Below, piece after piece: positions 32,157 through 40,574 of a DNA stretch of 46,143 nt; positions within the stretch are counted from its first letter, which is position 1; each line of letters starts with the position of its first letter. Below the pieces are notes generated by a model. That model did not search any database. It had not been told where the DNA came from and saw only the letters and a list, made by a program, of their open reading frames with translations. Made by a program: the position numbers and the translations under genes. This DNA comes from Clostridiales bacterium UBA7103 (GTDB lineage: Bacteria > Bacillota > Clostridia > Oscillospirales > Oscillospiraceae), in NCBI GenBank assembly GCA_002493305.1, contig DKYJ01000031.1:1-46143 (forward strand), written 5' to 3'.

Positions 32157-32720
32157 TCAAATGGCGGCTGAAACCGCTCTGATCTCCTTCCTCAGTTCCC
32201 TTAAGTCCATAAAAGCCTCCGGCCTTTTGGCGGGGTCGCGCAGCAGAGCGGAGGGGTGGAAGGTCGCCATGATGCGGCGGCCATCTATATTGAACCACTG
32301 CCCGTGCTGGCGCGTTATACGAAAATCCTCGCTTATTATTCCCATGGCGGCGATGCGCCCCAGACAAAGGATAATTTTTGGATCAACAAGGGCTATCTGA
32401 CGGCTGAGCCATCGGCGGCAGGCCTCCTGCTCCACATTCAGCGGGTCGCGGTTATGCGGCGGGCGGCACTTGACGATATTGGCAATATACACCCTGCTCC
32501 TGTCGAGGTCTATCATCTCCAGCATGGAATCGAGCAGCTTCCCTGCGGGACCCACGAAGGGTATCCCCTTCAAGTCCTCCTGCTCCCCCGGGCCTTCGCC
32601 GATAAGCATTATTTCCGCGCTCTCGTTGCCGCAGCCGAACACCAGATTCGTCCGCCCCTGACACAGAGAGCAGGCCGTACAGCCGGCACATTCATTTTTA
32701 AGCTTCTCCCAGCTATCCAT
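32157..32720 (-). CDS. Family 4 uracil-DNA glycosylase with 4Fe-4S cluster
   Basis: A 187-residue UDG. The N-terminal cysteines in CAGCTACSLC (residues 11-20) plus Cys in NIVKCRPPHNR and EQEACRRWL supply the cluster ligands; catalytic motif GEGPGEQEDLKGIPFVG is followed by the FHPSALLR loop. It excises uracil arising from cytosine deamination or dUTP incorporation. Its ATG overlaps the cca stop (TAATG). Family 4 rather than Ung because of the Fe-S cysteines and the GEGPGEQE motif. Confidence 0.94.
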   Translation of the reverse strand: MDSWEKLKNECAGCTACSLCQGRTNLVFGCGNESAEIMLIGEGPGEQEDLKGIPFVGPAGKLLDSMLEMIDLDRSRVYIANIVKCRPPHNRDPLNVEQEACRRWLSRQIALVDPKIILCLGRIAAMGIISEDFRITRQHGQWFNIDGRRIMATFHPSALLRDPAKRPEAFMDLRELRKEIRAVSAAI

Positions 32721-33913
32721 TACTGATCCTCCGTCCCCGACACAAGCGACAGCAGCAGCTCCCGCCTGTTGAATTGGGGGAATTCTATAACATAATCCAG
32801 CAAAAAGTCAAGCATATTGCCAAGCTCTCTGCCCTCAAGCCCCAGAGCCAGCAGATCGTCCCCTGTGACGGCCAGATGCTTCATTGAAAAACAGTCCCCG
32901 CTTTTCAAGACCGCCTTCAGCTCCCGGCGGCAGCTGCCGCCCGGAAACGCATCATACACGGCAGCAGCAAGGGACACCGCATCCACTCCCTTATCGCGCA
33001 GGCAGCGCTTCCACTCCACCGCCCCACGAGGCGGCGGGCCGGAGAGCAGCTCCCCGGCAGTGCAGCAGCAGCGCAGGCTCCGTCCGTCAAGGCGCAGAGC
33101 GGTCAAAAACGCCTCAATGGAGCTTATGCAGTCTTCCTCCCTTAGCAGAGCACAGAGACCAGCCCAGCGGTACATGGGCTTTTTCGGCAGGCGGCGGAGC
33201 CCCTGCCAGTCCCGCTCCCCTTCCGGGCGGCGGACGGTATAGGCGTCCATCAGCCCAAGTGTAAAGGCAAGGCGGGCCTTCTCAGGCTCCGGACTTAAAA
33301 GCAGCTTCTCCAGCTCCACCCGCACCCGCTCCGGGGCGAGGGTCGCGGCAAGGGCGGCCTTTTTCTCTATTGCGGCCATGGTCTGCCCCTCAATCTCAAA
33401 GCCCAGCTTCGCCGAAAAGCGCAGGGCGCGCAGCATACGCAGAGCGTCCTCCTCAAAGCGCTTTTCCGCCGGGCCGACGCAGCGGATAATATGCCGCTCC
33501 AGATCTTCCATGCCGCCGAAGGGGTCGGATATAAGTCCCTCAGCGGAGAGGGCCATGGCGTTGACCGTGAAATCGCGGCGGCTCAGGTCGGTGGTCAGAT
33601 CACCCACGAAGCTGACCATATCCGGGTGGCGATGGTCGCTGTAATCGCTCTCCTGACGGAAGGTGGTGATCTCCACCATGCGGGAATTGACCCTTACTGT
33701 CACAGTGCCGTGCTTTATGCCTATGGGCAGGGAGCCGGGAAAGATCTCCATGACCTGCTGAGGCAGGGCGCCGGTGCAGATATCCCAATCCTGCGGGCGC
33801 ACGCCCAGCAGCATATCTCTTACGCAGCCGCCCACCAGATACGCGGGGCAGCCCCGGCTCTGCAGCGTGAGCAATATATGGCGTACATATTTTGGAGGGC
33901 TTATATTAGCCAT
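32720..33913 (-). CDS. cca: CCA tRNA nucleotidyltransferase
   Basis: A 397-residue class II CCA-adding enzyme: AYLVGGCVRDMLLGVRPQDWD carries the GG and DxD catalytic motifs, followed by GTVTVR, RRDFTVNAMAL (motif B), DPFGGMEDL and the nucleotide-selecting EDALRMLRALRFSAKLGFEI. It adds or repairs the CCA end of tRNAs. A longer form with a GTG at 33929-33931 is possible, but AGGAG lies 6 bases before the ATG at 33911-33913, so I use the latter. It is first of cca-udg-DUF2156-GNAT. No clear promoter was seen for it on this strand. Confidence 0.94.
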   Translation of the reverse strand: MANISPPKYVRHILLTLQSRGCPAYLVGGCVRDMLLGVRPQDWDICTGALPQQVMEIFPGSLPIGIKHGTVTVRVNSRMVEITTFRQESDYSDHRHPDMVSFVGDLTTDLSRRDFTVNAMALSAEGLISDPFGGMEDLERHIIRCVGPAEKRFEEDALRMLRALRFSAKLGFEIEGQTMAAIEKKAALAATLAPERVRVELEKLLLSPEPEKARLAFTLGLMDAYTVRRPEGERDWQGLRRLPKKPMYRWAGLCALLREEDCISSIEAFLTALRLDGRSLRCCCTAGELLSGPPPRGAVEWKRCLRDKGVDAVSLAAAVYDAFPGGSCRRELKAVLKSGDCFSMKHLAVTGDDLLALGLEGRELGNMLDFLLDYVIEFPQFNRRELLLSLVSGTEDQ

Positions 33914-33960
33914 GTTCAGCTCCTGTTTCACATTCAGATGTGCATTAACATAAGATATGC

Positions 33961-33989
33961 TTGCAAAGAAAGCCCCTTCGGGTTATAAT
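33961..33989 (+). promoter_or_regulatory. Promoter for murC
   Basis: -35 TTGCAA (33961-33966), 17-bp spacer, consensus -10 TATAAT (33984-33989). The start would be near 33996, leaving a leader of about 90 bases before the ATG at 34088. Confidence 0.65.
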
Positions 33990-34087
33990 CTTTTTTCAGA
34001 TAGTCATGTTCTGGCAGGTTTATTTTAACATTTTGCTTTGACAACATCAATAGCTTTTACTTTTATCTTAAAATCTGGAGCGTATTT

Positions 34088-35455
34088 ATGGCTGATTTTT
34101 CCAATTTTCTCTCTCCCGGCAGAAAGGGTCACCTCGTTGGGATCGGCGGCGTGTCCATGTCCTCCCTTGCTGAGGTCCTGCGCGGCATGGGGCTGAATAT
34201 AAGCGGGTCTGACATGAACAGCAGCCCCAATGTGCTGGGGCTGTGCGCCAAGGGTATCCCTGTCTGCATAGGGCACAGAGCGGAGAACATAGCCGAAGAT
34301 GTGGATTTCATCGTCCGCACCGCGGCAGTGCACGATGACAACCCGGAGATAGCCTGCGCGAAGGAACGGGGTATCCCCGTTTTTGAGCGCACCCAAGCCT
34401 GGGGCGCCATTTCCAAGGATTATGCCAACACCCTGTGCATCTCCGGCACTCACGGCAAGACCACTACCACCTCCATGTGCACTCATATTCTCATGGCCGC
34501 CGACAGAGACCCCACCGTCATGATAGGCGGCACCCTGCCCCTGCTCAATGCCGGGCACCGCGTGGGTCACGGCAACACCATCGTCATGGAAGCCTGCGAG
34601 TATTATAATTCTTTTCTGTCCTTCTACCCCACGGTTGCGGTAATTTTGAACATAGAAGCAGACCATCTGGATTTCTTTAAGGATCTGGAGGATGTGGAAC
34701 ATTCCTTCCGCAGCTTTGCCGAGCGCGTACCGGAGGACGGCTTTGTTGTCGCCAACCGGGATGATGAGAACACAATGAACACTCTCGCCGGTATCGACCG
34801 TAAGGTCATCACCTTCGGCCTTACACCGGACGCAGATGTCTACGCGCAGAATATCCGCTGCATCGGCATCAACAGCGAGTTTGATATCATGTACAAGGGC
34901 AAGCTCTTTACCGATGTGACCATTCATGTGCCGGGGATCCACAATGTGAAAAACGCTCTGGCCGCCACTGCCGCCGCCATCTGTCTCGGTATCCGTCCCA
35001 ACGCTGTGAAGTACGGGCTGGCAGGCTTTAACGGCGCGGGCAGGCGCTTTGAGTTCAAGGGCAAGTATAACGGTGCCGATGTTTATGACGATTATGCCCA
35101 CCACCCCGGCGAGCTGAAGGTGCTTCTGGACGCAGTCGAACGGCTTAACTACAAGCGCTCAGTGGTCGTGTTCCAGCCGCATACCTACACCCGCACCGCC
35201 GCGCTGTTTGAGGATTTTCTTCAGCAGCTGCGCCGCCCGGATGTGGTGCTGCTGGCAGAGATATTTGCCGCCCGGGAGAAAAACACCATAGGCATATCCT
35301 CCTCATTGCTGGCGGAGAAGCTGGACAACGCAATTTTCTACCCCAGCTTTCAGGAGCTGGAGACCGCTCTTCGTGAGATTGCGCGCCCCGGTGATATAAT
35401 ACTCACCGTCGGCGCCGGGAATGTGTATAAAATAGGCGAAGACATCGTGGAATAA
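34088..35455 (+). CDS. murC: UDP-N-acetylmuramate--L-alanine ligase MurC
   Basis: A 455-residue MurC: N-terminal nucleotide site VGIGGVSMSSLAEVL and SGSDMN, then the ATP loop ISGTHGKTTTTSM (about 118-130), EACEYYNSFLSF, NIEADHLDFFKD, FNGAGRRFEFKG and the C-terminal DDYAHHPGELKVLL. It joins L-alanine to UDP-MurNAc, the first peptide step of peptidoglycan synthesis. The GGAG site lies about 8 bases before the ATG. It is monocistronic and convergent with the next gene across a strong terminator. Confidence 0.97.
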   Translation: MADFSNFLSPGRKGHLVGIGGVSMSSLAEVLRGMGLNISGSDMNSSPNVLGLCAKGIPVCIGHRAENIAEDVDFIVRTAAVHDDNPEIACAKERGIPVFERTQAWGAISKDYANTLCISGTHGKTTTTSMCTHILMAADRDPTVMIGGTLPLLNAGHRVGHGNTIVMEACEYYNSFLSFYPTVAVILNIEADHLDFFKDLEDVEHSFRSFAERVPEDGFVVANRDDENTMNTLAGIDRKVITFGLTPDADVYAQNIRCIGINSEFDIMYKGKLFTDVTIHVPGIHNVKNALAATAAAICLGIRPNAVKYGLAGFNGAGRRFEFKGKYNGADVYDDYAHHPGELKVLLDAVERLNYKRSVVVFQPHTYTRTAALFEDFLQQLRRPDVVLLAEIFAAREKNTIGISSSLLAEKLDNAIFYPSFQELETALREIARPGDIILTVGAGNVYKIGEDIVE

Positions 35456-35462
35456 GTCATGA

Positions 35463-35497
35463 AAAAATTGACCGGTATTGACCGGTCAATTTTTTTG
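35463..35497. terminator. Bidirectional terminator between murC and the O-antigen-ligase-like gene
   Basis: AAAAATTGACCGGT (35463-35476), loop ATTG, ACCGGTCAATTTTT (35481-35494): a perfect 14-bp stem with A and T runs on both sides, between two convergent genes. Confidence 0.92.
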
Positions 35498-36940
35498 CTT
35501 TGGCGGGTGCAGCTCGTGGGAATATCCCAGGAAGATTCCCGCTATGAAGAAGAAAAACAGCACTGAAAAGTCCGTGGAATAAAACAGCAGCGGCTCAAGC
35601 ATATTGTATAGCAAGATACCGGTCAGCGGCAGGGTCAGCAGTTTATGTGGCAGCGTCGCCCGCTCGTCCTCGCTGAAGAAATAACGCACCATGCGGATAA
35701 CCAGAAGGATGCAGTATATCAATGCGATCACAAAGCCCGCAAGCCCGGTATATACCAGCGTTTGCAGCATGAAATTATGAAAATGCGCATTTTGCAGCAG
35801 AAGGATCGGCTGTGCTATTGACATGACCTCATCAACGCCGCAGCCCCGCAGCAGGCGGATCGGCTCCTGCCGGAGAGTGGTAAAAGCGCTTTCAAATATC
35901 TGCGTTCTGTCGGACAGGGTCAAAAGGCTTTTGGCGAAGTTCCTTGGGTCTTCAAACTGGCTATCTGCTGCGGCAGGGCTGCTCCCCGCCGGCTCCGGCT
36001 GAACCGGCTGTACAGGCTGCTCCGGCTGAACAGGCTGTACGGGTTGCTCTGGTTGTACTGTCTGCGCTGTGCATATTGCGGCAGAGGCTCTGTTTATAAT
36101 ATGCTCCGGCAGCTTAAAGCTTTTATAGCTCAGCGGAATAAACACCGCCAGCGACAGCACAACAATGACCGCTTTCTGCCAGCGCTTTCTTACATGCAGA
36201 TAATTAAAGGCCAGAAGCATCACCAGCATGACGGCGCAGACGGAAAACCCCACCTTCATATTGCGGCAGTATGTAAGCCCGAGGGCCAGATAGTTCGGCA
36301 CAGCGGCGATAACTATCGGGATACGCCACAGCTTTCTGCGGCAGGTGAAGAAAAAATAGACCAGCAGGGAAATAGTCAGGAAAAACCACGCGGCGTTTAT
36401 ATTCGGGTGAGTATCCAGCGCTATCAGCCGCTCAAAGCCGATATAGCGCATCTGGGCAAGGACGCCCTCCTGCATAAGGGGATTCGCGATCGTCGTATGC
36501 AGCAGCGCCGAGACGACCCCCATAACGGCAACAAACGTGTAGTAGGCACACGCTACTCCGCCGACCCATTTGAGCAGCCGTTCTCTCTGACTGCTGTTGG
36601 CAAGCAGCCCTGCCGAGCCCATGATGAAAAATATTGCAAACTGCACCCAGGTCACATACTCATCGCAGAATATCACAGCTCCGTTGAGCACGCGGGATAT
36701 GAAAAACCAGATCCAGAAAGCGAACAGCAGTCTGACTTCCGTCCCAAGGGACAGTCCTCCAAAATAAATAAAAAACGCCGCCAGCACCGGCAGAGCCGTA
36801 GAATACAAAGTATAGCACGCAGAGTACCAGTAACGGTGATTCACCGGCCTGAGCATAAAGTAAACGGCAAGCAGAAACACGGAAAACAAAAATATCTCCG
36901 TCCAGCGCTGTTTCGGCGTCAAGTTCTGTTTAATGCGCAT
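35486..36940 (-). CDS. O-antigen ligase/polymerase-like membrane protein with Gln-Pro-Val repeat loop
   Basis: A 484-residue protein with about 10-12 membrane helices, a DTHPNINAAWFF segment and a C-terminal large loop followed by hydrophobic helices: the outline of Wzy/WaaL/O-antigen ligase (Wzy_C) proteins. These polymerise or attach undecaprenyl-linked glycans outside the membrane. The large extracytoplasmic loop carries a proline-rich tandem repeat of QPEQPV/QPV units (about residues 294-316; DNA 35992-36058), which is unusual for the family. After it comes LTLSDRTQIFESAFTTLRQEPIR and RGCGVDE, typical of the catalytic loop. The ATG at 36938-36940 follows AAGGAG by 7 bases; upstream in-frame starts lack a site. 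No capsule genes are adjacent. Confidence 0.85.
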   Translation of the reverse strand: MRIKQNLTPKQRWTEIFLFSVFLLAVYFMLRPVNHRYWYSACYTLYSTALPVLAAFFIYFGGLSLGTEVRLLFAFWIWFFISRVLNGAVIFCDEYVTWVQFAIFFIMGSAGLLANSSQRERLLKWVGGVACAYYTFVAVMGVVSALLHTTIANPLMQEGVLAQMRYIGFERLIALDTHPNINAAWFFLTISLLVYFFFTCRRKLWRIPIVIAAVPNYLALGLTYCRNMKVGFSVCAVMLVMLLAFNYLHVRKRWQKAVIVVLSLAVFIPLSYKSFKLPEHIINRASAAICTAQTVQPEQPVQPVQPEQPVQPVQPEPAGSSPAAADSQFEDPRNFAKSLLTLSDRTQIFESAFTTLRQEPIRLLRGCGVDEVMSIAQPILLLQNAHFHNFMLQTLVYTGLAGFVIALIYCILLVIRMVRYFFSEDERATLPHKLLTLPLTGILLYNMLEPLLFYSTDFSVLFFFFIAGIFLGYSHELHPPKQKN

Positions 36941-36982
36941 ACGGTTTCTCCTTAGCATGATAGCATAATTGCACCGGCGGAT

Positions 36983-37011
36983 AGTATACAACACATCGCC
37001 AAAAAAATAAA
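36983..37011 (-). promoter_or_regulatory. Candidate promoter for the O-antigen-ligase-like gene
   Basis: Minus strand -10 TATACT (36988-36983); a weak TTTATT-like -35 lies 17 bp upstream. The start would be about 36976, about 36 bases before the ATG. Confidence 0.4.
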
Positions 37012-37123
37012 GCCTTTATCCGTTTTTGCGTGTGAATTTGCAATTTGTTCTTATATTGTTAAAGCAATTTGCAAACTTTTTTGTATATTCTGTTGGTCAA
37101 AAATAAGCAAAGGTTGTGTTTTT

Positions 37124-38722
37124 ATGAAGAGATCCCGGCTTATTCCCGTTTTGACCCTTTGTCTGCTGCTCAGTGGCTGCAGAGGGCGGGAAAGCTCCGT
37201 TCACGGTCAGACGGACGCGCCCTCCGGCGCTCCGGTTCAGGATATCGGGGCGATGGAGATATCCCGGCCCGATGTCTCCGGAGCGTTTTCAAGCCGGGAT
37301 ATGGCCGGCAGCTACGATGAATCCGCCGCCATAAAAATAAGTCTTACCGGCGACAGCGCAGTCTGTGATTCCGGCGCGGTCAATGTCAGCGGCTCCGCAG
37401 TCACGATAGGCGGCGAGGGTGTATACCTCATCTCCGGCAGCTTACAGGGCAGCGTCATTATAGACGCGGCGGATACGGACAAGGTTCAGCTCGTGCTCAA
37501 CGGGGCGGATATAAGCTCCGCCGACTGCGCGGCCATATATGTCCGGCAGGCGGATAAGGTTTTCATTACCCTTGCCGAGGGGACTGAAAATACCCTCTCA
37601 AACTCCGGCGGCTTTAACGGCGCGGAGGGCAAGGTGGACGCGGCGGTTTTTTCAAAAGATGATCTGACGATAAACGGAGACGGCGCTCTGCGCGTCAGCT
37701 CCCCTTGCGGCAACGGCATATCCGCCAAAGACGAGCTGACCGTGTGCGGCGGCAATATATACATCACTGCGGCAGAGCATGCGCTGGAGGTCAACGACAG
37801 CGTCGCCGTCTGCGAAAGCGGTCTTGATCTTAATGCCGGAGAGGACGCGATACACTGCGAAAACGAGGAGGATGGCAGTCTTGGCTGGGTGTATATCTCA
37901 GGGGGCAGCTTCAGCATTGAAGCCGGCGACGACGGCATACACGCCTCAGGCGCCGTGCTTATAGAGGGCGGGGAGATCCGTATTCCTCGCTGCTACGAGG
38001 GCATTGAGGGCAAAACCGTGGAGATCTGCGGCGGTGATATTCAAATCATTGCCGAAGATGACGGCCTGAACGCGGCGGACAGCTCCTCCGGTGACAGCTT
38101 TGGCGGCAGCTCCGGCTGCGCCGTGCTCATCTCCGGCGGCAGCATAGACATCACCGCCGACGGAGACGGCATAGACTCCAACGGCTTTCTCTCCGTCAGC
38201 GGCGGAGATATCCGCATTTCCGGGGCAAACTATGGCGACAGCTCCATCATCGACTATGAGACGACCGGCAGCTACACGGGCGGCCTTGTCTTTGGCACAG
38301 GGGCCTCGTCAATGGCGGAGAATTTTTCCCAGGCGGAAAACGGCGGCTGCATCATGCTTACTGTGGACAGCCGCAGCGCCGGGACGGAGATAAGCCTCTC
38401 GGACGCGGACGGGAACCTGCTTCTGTCCGAAACTGCCGGGCGGGATTTCTCCTGCCTTATTATCGCCTCGCCAGACCTCAGCTCAGGGGAGACTTATTCT
38501 CTCAGTCTCGACGGCGAGACGACGGAGATAAGCATGGAAAGCGCCATATACGGCTCCGGCGGCCCGGGCGGCTTCGGGGGCTTTGGCGGATTTGGCGGCG
38601 GGCCACAGGGTACACCGCCGGACATGGGCAGTTCCCCCGGAGCTCCCCCGGATATGGGCAGCAACAATCAGGCCTCGCCCCCGGATATGGGCGGGCGGCC
38701 CGGTAACAAACCCAGAGGATAA
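37124..38722 (+). CDS. Beta-helix carbohydrate-binding lipoprotein (DUF4353 / Cthe_2159-like)
   Basis: A 532-residue lipoprotein: MKRSRLIPVLTLCLLLSGC gives a lipobox LSGC with Cys at 19. The mature part is built of repeating short beta turns with Asp/Gly patterns, such as VYLISGSLQGSVIIDAA, LVLNGADISSADCAAIYV, DDLTINGDGALRVSS, GNGISAKDELTVCGG, EDGSLGWVYISGGSF, DDGIHASGAVLIEGG and GDGIDSNGFLSVSGG. This is the right-handed beta-helix of the carbohydrate-binding family typified by C. thermocellum Cthe_2159 (pectin-type binding). The C-terminus is low complexity: GGFGGFGGFGGG then three PPDMG repeats. It probably binds polysaccharide at the cell surface. GCAATTTG is repeated upstream, and the terminator follows directly. 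Confidence 0.87.
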   Translation: MKRSRLIPVLTLCLLLSGCRGRESSVHGQTDAPSGAPVQDIGAMEISRPDVSGAFSSRDMAGSYDESAAIKISLTGDSAVCDSGAVNVSGSAVTIGGEGVYLISGSLQGSVIIDAADTDKVQLVLNGADISSADCAAIYVRQADKVFITLAEGTENTLSNSGGFNGAEGKVDAAVFSKDDLTINGDGALRVSSPCGNGISAKDELTVCGGNIYITAAEHALEVNDSVAVCESGLDLNAGEDAIHCENEEDGSLGWVYISGGSFSIEAGDDGIHASGAVLIEGGEIRIPRCYEGIEGKTVEICGGDIQIIAEDDGLNAADSSSGDSFGGSSGCAVLISGGSIDITADGDGIDSNGFLSVSGGDIRISGANYGDSSIIDYETTGSYTGGLVFGTGASSMAENFSQAENGGCIMLTVDSRSAGTEISLSDADGNLLLSETAGRDFSCLIIASPDLSSGETYSLSLDGETTEISMESAIYGSGGPGGFGGFGGFGGGPQGTPPDMGSSPGAPPDMGSNNQASPPDMGGRPGNKPRG

Positions 38723-38724
38723 AG

Positions 38725-38760
38725 CATTCCCCCAAGGCGCTGCCTTGGGGGAGTGTTTTA
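38725..38760 (+). terminator. Terminator after the beta-helix lipoprotein gene
   Basis: CATTCCCCCAAGGC (38725-38738), loop GCT, GCCTTGGGGGAGTG (38742-38755), then TTTTATT. A 14-bp stem with one G-T type pair, between convergent genes. Confidence 0.88.
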
Positions 38761-38769
38761 TTGTTTTCT

Positions 38770-40014
38770 TCAGTCAAAATCCAGCACACGCTCCATGCGC
38801 ACAAGGGTGAGCCTGTTGCGGATGGCGGCAGAGATAGGCAGCACCTCGTCGCTGAGAGCGGGGTCGATACCGATATGCTCCGGCAGATACTTGCAGCCGC
38901 AGGCAGAGTACAGCGCCGCCAGCTCCTCGGGGCTGGGGATAGTGGCGATGAGGGCCTTTATCTCTTCCCAATGATCAACAATATTCTGGGGATCAAAGGT
39001 GCTGAGGGCATCATTGGCGTTCTCTTTGATAATGCCGTCGGCCAGTCTCTCGCCAAACTTCTCGCGAATCCACTCCTCGGTCAGCGGCTCAAAGGGCCTG
39101 GCCTTGGGGGTGGGCAGGGCGGCGAGGCGGTGGTACTCCTTGGCGCACAGATAAGTGCCCACGCCGACGCACTCACCGTGGATGCCCTCGGCATTTTCAA
39201 AGCGCGGCGGGTGCATCTCCACAAGGTGGGCGATCAGATGCTCGGCGCCGGAGGCGGCGCGGGAGTGGTTGAGCAGCTGCATGGTAAGACCGCTTTTCAT
39301 CTGGGCCATGGTCATGGCCTCATGGTCGGCAACACCGGTGGCGGCGTACTCATCAGCAGCCTTGCGCATGATGTCAAGCGCTTCCTTGGCGAGCTCCGCG
39401 ACCATCGGGCAGTAATACTCGTTGGCGACGATTCTGGAGATCTCCCAGTCCACCAGAGAGATGTACTTGGAGAGAATGTCGTTGATGCCGCTGGCGACGA
39501 GCCTTGCGGGAGCGCCCTTTATAATGTCAAGGTCGGTGACGACCAGCGTGGGGGCACACATGGGAGTGGACTTCTTCTGCCCGTTGAGAATGGCGGAGCA
39601 AATATTGGCGGTAAAGCCGTCAGAGGAGGCAAGAGTGGGGATGGCCACAAAGGGAATGCCCAGTTTAAAGGCGGGGTAACGGCCAAAGTCCATAATAGTG
39701 CCCGCACCAACGGCCACAATGACCTCAGGGTGGTCAAGCTGCTTCATCATGTCCTCGATCAGCACGTCCTCGGCGCGCAGGCCGTTTGCCTCAAGGACGA
39801 TCTCCTGATCGGCCTTGACGTGCTTTCCCTCGGTGAGCTTATAGATCACCGTATCATACACCACGGCGCGGCGCTTGCCGGCAAGGCCCACCTGCTCCAT
39901 GTATTTCTCAAAATTGGCTATGGCACCGCTCTCAACGATGACCATTTTGGTCTCAAGCTCGTGGTCGCGTCCGCATCTGCAGGGGCCAACATACTTGCTG
40001 CAATCCATGATCAT
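38770..40014 (-). CDS. sn-glycerol-1-phosphate dehydrogenase (AraM/EgsA family)
   Basis: A 414-residue iron-type alcohol dehydrogenase-like protein with VIVAVGAGTIMDFGRYPAF (dinucleotide loop), FVAIPTLASSDGFTANICSAI, GINDILSKYISLVDWE and SGAEHLIAHLVEMH and IHGECVGVGTY (metal ligands Asp, His, His). This is the G1PDH pattern of B. subtilis AraM and archaeal enzymes, converting DHAP to sn-glycerol-1-phosphate with NAD(P)H. The start ATG at 40012-40014 has GGAGG 8 bases upstream; the family start is further supported by DCSKYVGPCRCGRDH. No heptaprenylglyceryl phosphate synthase gene is adjacent, so its pathway here is unknown. Confidence 0.9.
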   Translation of the reverse strand: MIMDCSKYVGPCRCGRDHELETKMVIVESGAIANFEKYMEQVGLAGKRRAVVYDTVIYKLTEGKHVKADQEIVLEANGLRAEDVLIEDMMKQLDHPEVIVAVGAGTIMDFGRYPAFKLGIPFVAIPTLASSDGFTANICSAILNGQKKSTPMCAPTLVVTDLDIIKGAPARLVASGINDILSKYISLVDWEISRIVANEYYCPMVAELAKEALDIMRKAADEYAATGVADHEAMTMAQMKSGLTMQLLNHSRAASGAEHLIAHLVEMHPPRFENAEGIHGECVGVGTYLCAKEYHRLAALPTPKARPFEPLTEEWIREKFGERLADGIIKENANDALSTFDPQNIVDHWEEIKALIATIPSPEELAALYSACGCKYLPEHIGIDPALSDEVLPISAAIRNRLTLVRMERVLDFD

Positions 40015-40187
40015 GGTTCTTTCCTCCATATATGTTTTTTGGGTATACCCATGTTTTTCCTTCAATAGGATATATCCAAGCGGCGCGAAAGTCAAGCGCA
40101 GAAATCCGTCCTCCGGCTCGCAAGACGCTCATTTTCTCCGCATTTTTGGAGCGGTGTGCCTCTTAAAGCCGGTTTTGGAGTATTGCG

Positions 40188-40230
40188 CGGGCATTTTTAT
40201 GCTGTTTTCACAAAAATGCGCCCGTTTTTT
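40188..40230 (+). terminator. Terminator-like hairpin on the plus strand upstream of the RHH gene
   Basis: CGGGCATTTTT (40188-40198) pairs with AAAAATGC-GCCCG (40212-40224, 2-base bulge) and is followed by TTTTTT. There is no plus-strand gene upstream of it, so it may end a short RNA or regulate an upstream promoter; the sequence 40096-40264 contains no other gene-like feature. Confidence 0.55.
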
Positions 40231-40264
40231 CTAATGCCGTGTTTTCGTCATTTATGCGTCATTA

Positions 40265-40294
40265 TTGTCTGAGCGAACAATATAACGCTATTAT
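40265..40294 (+). promoter_or_regulatory. Promoter for the RHH gene
   Basis: -35 TTGTCT (40265-40270), 18-bp spacer, -10 TATTAT (40289-40294). The start would be near 40301, with a short leader containing GGGAGG. Confidence 0.5.
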
Positions 40295-40325
40295 TTTGTC
40301 AACACTTCGTCAGGGAGGCAAAAAG

Positions 40326-40499
40326 ATGAAAGATTATTTGACACGGTATACTCTGCGAGTGCCCCAGGAGCTGCTGGATAAGCTGGGCTACATCGCGGAA
40401 TATGAGGGCAGAACAAAAAACCGCGAGCTTGAGCAGATGATAAAAAAGCGCATCCGGGATTTCGAGGCTGAGAACGGGCCGATAGAAATTGAAGAATAA
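40326..40499 (+). CDS. Small ribbon-helix-helix (Arc-type) DNA-binding protein
   Basis: A 57-residue protein with a beta strand YTLRVPQEL, then helix LLDKLGYIAEYEG, the NREL turn and helix ELEQMIKKRIRDFEAEN, the Arc/MetJ fold. The ATG at 40326 follows GGGAGG by 7 bases; the preceding in-frame codons have no ribosome site. Arc-type proteins dimerise and bind short DNA repeats. Such small repressors are often antitoxins or plasmid or phage regulators, but no toxin-like gene follows; the next gene is rubrerythrin, with its own promoter. Target unknown. Confidence 0.85.
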   Translation: MKDYLTRYTLRVPQELLDKLGYIAEYEGRTKNRELEQMIKKRIRDFEAENGPIEIEE

Positions 40500-40502
40500 T
40501 GC

Positions 40503-40531
40503 TTGACTATCAGGGCAAAATATGGTAAAAC
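40503..40531 (+). promoter_or_regulatory. Promoter for rubrerythrin
   Basis: -35 TTGACT (40503-40508), 17-bp spacer ending in TGG, -10 TAAAAC (40526-40531); an extended -10 arrangement (TGG before the hexamer). The start would be about 40538. Confidence 0.6.
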
Positions 40532-40574
40532 TAAGTAGCAAAACAATAATCATTACTATTTTAGGAGGAGAAAC

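Noticed and set aside
34025..35104. 359-codon open frame on the minus strand across murC
   Set aside because: Antisense to MurC with intact catalytic motifs; no independent start signal.
35992..36058. Short direct repeats as a possible CRISPR array
   Set aside because: The repeats are contiguous with no spacers and encode an in-frame Gln-Pro-Val repeat.
38761..40068. 435-codon open frame on the plus strand opposite the G1P dehydrogenase
   Set aside because: Shadow of the G1PDH gene; GXGXXXD and metal motifs lie on the minus strand.
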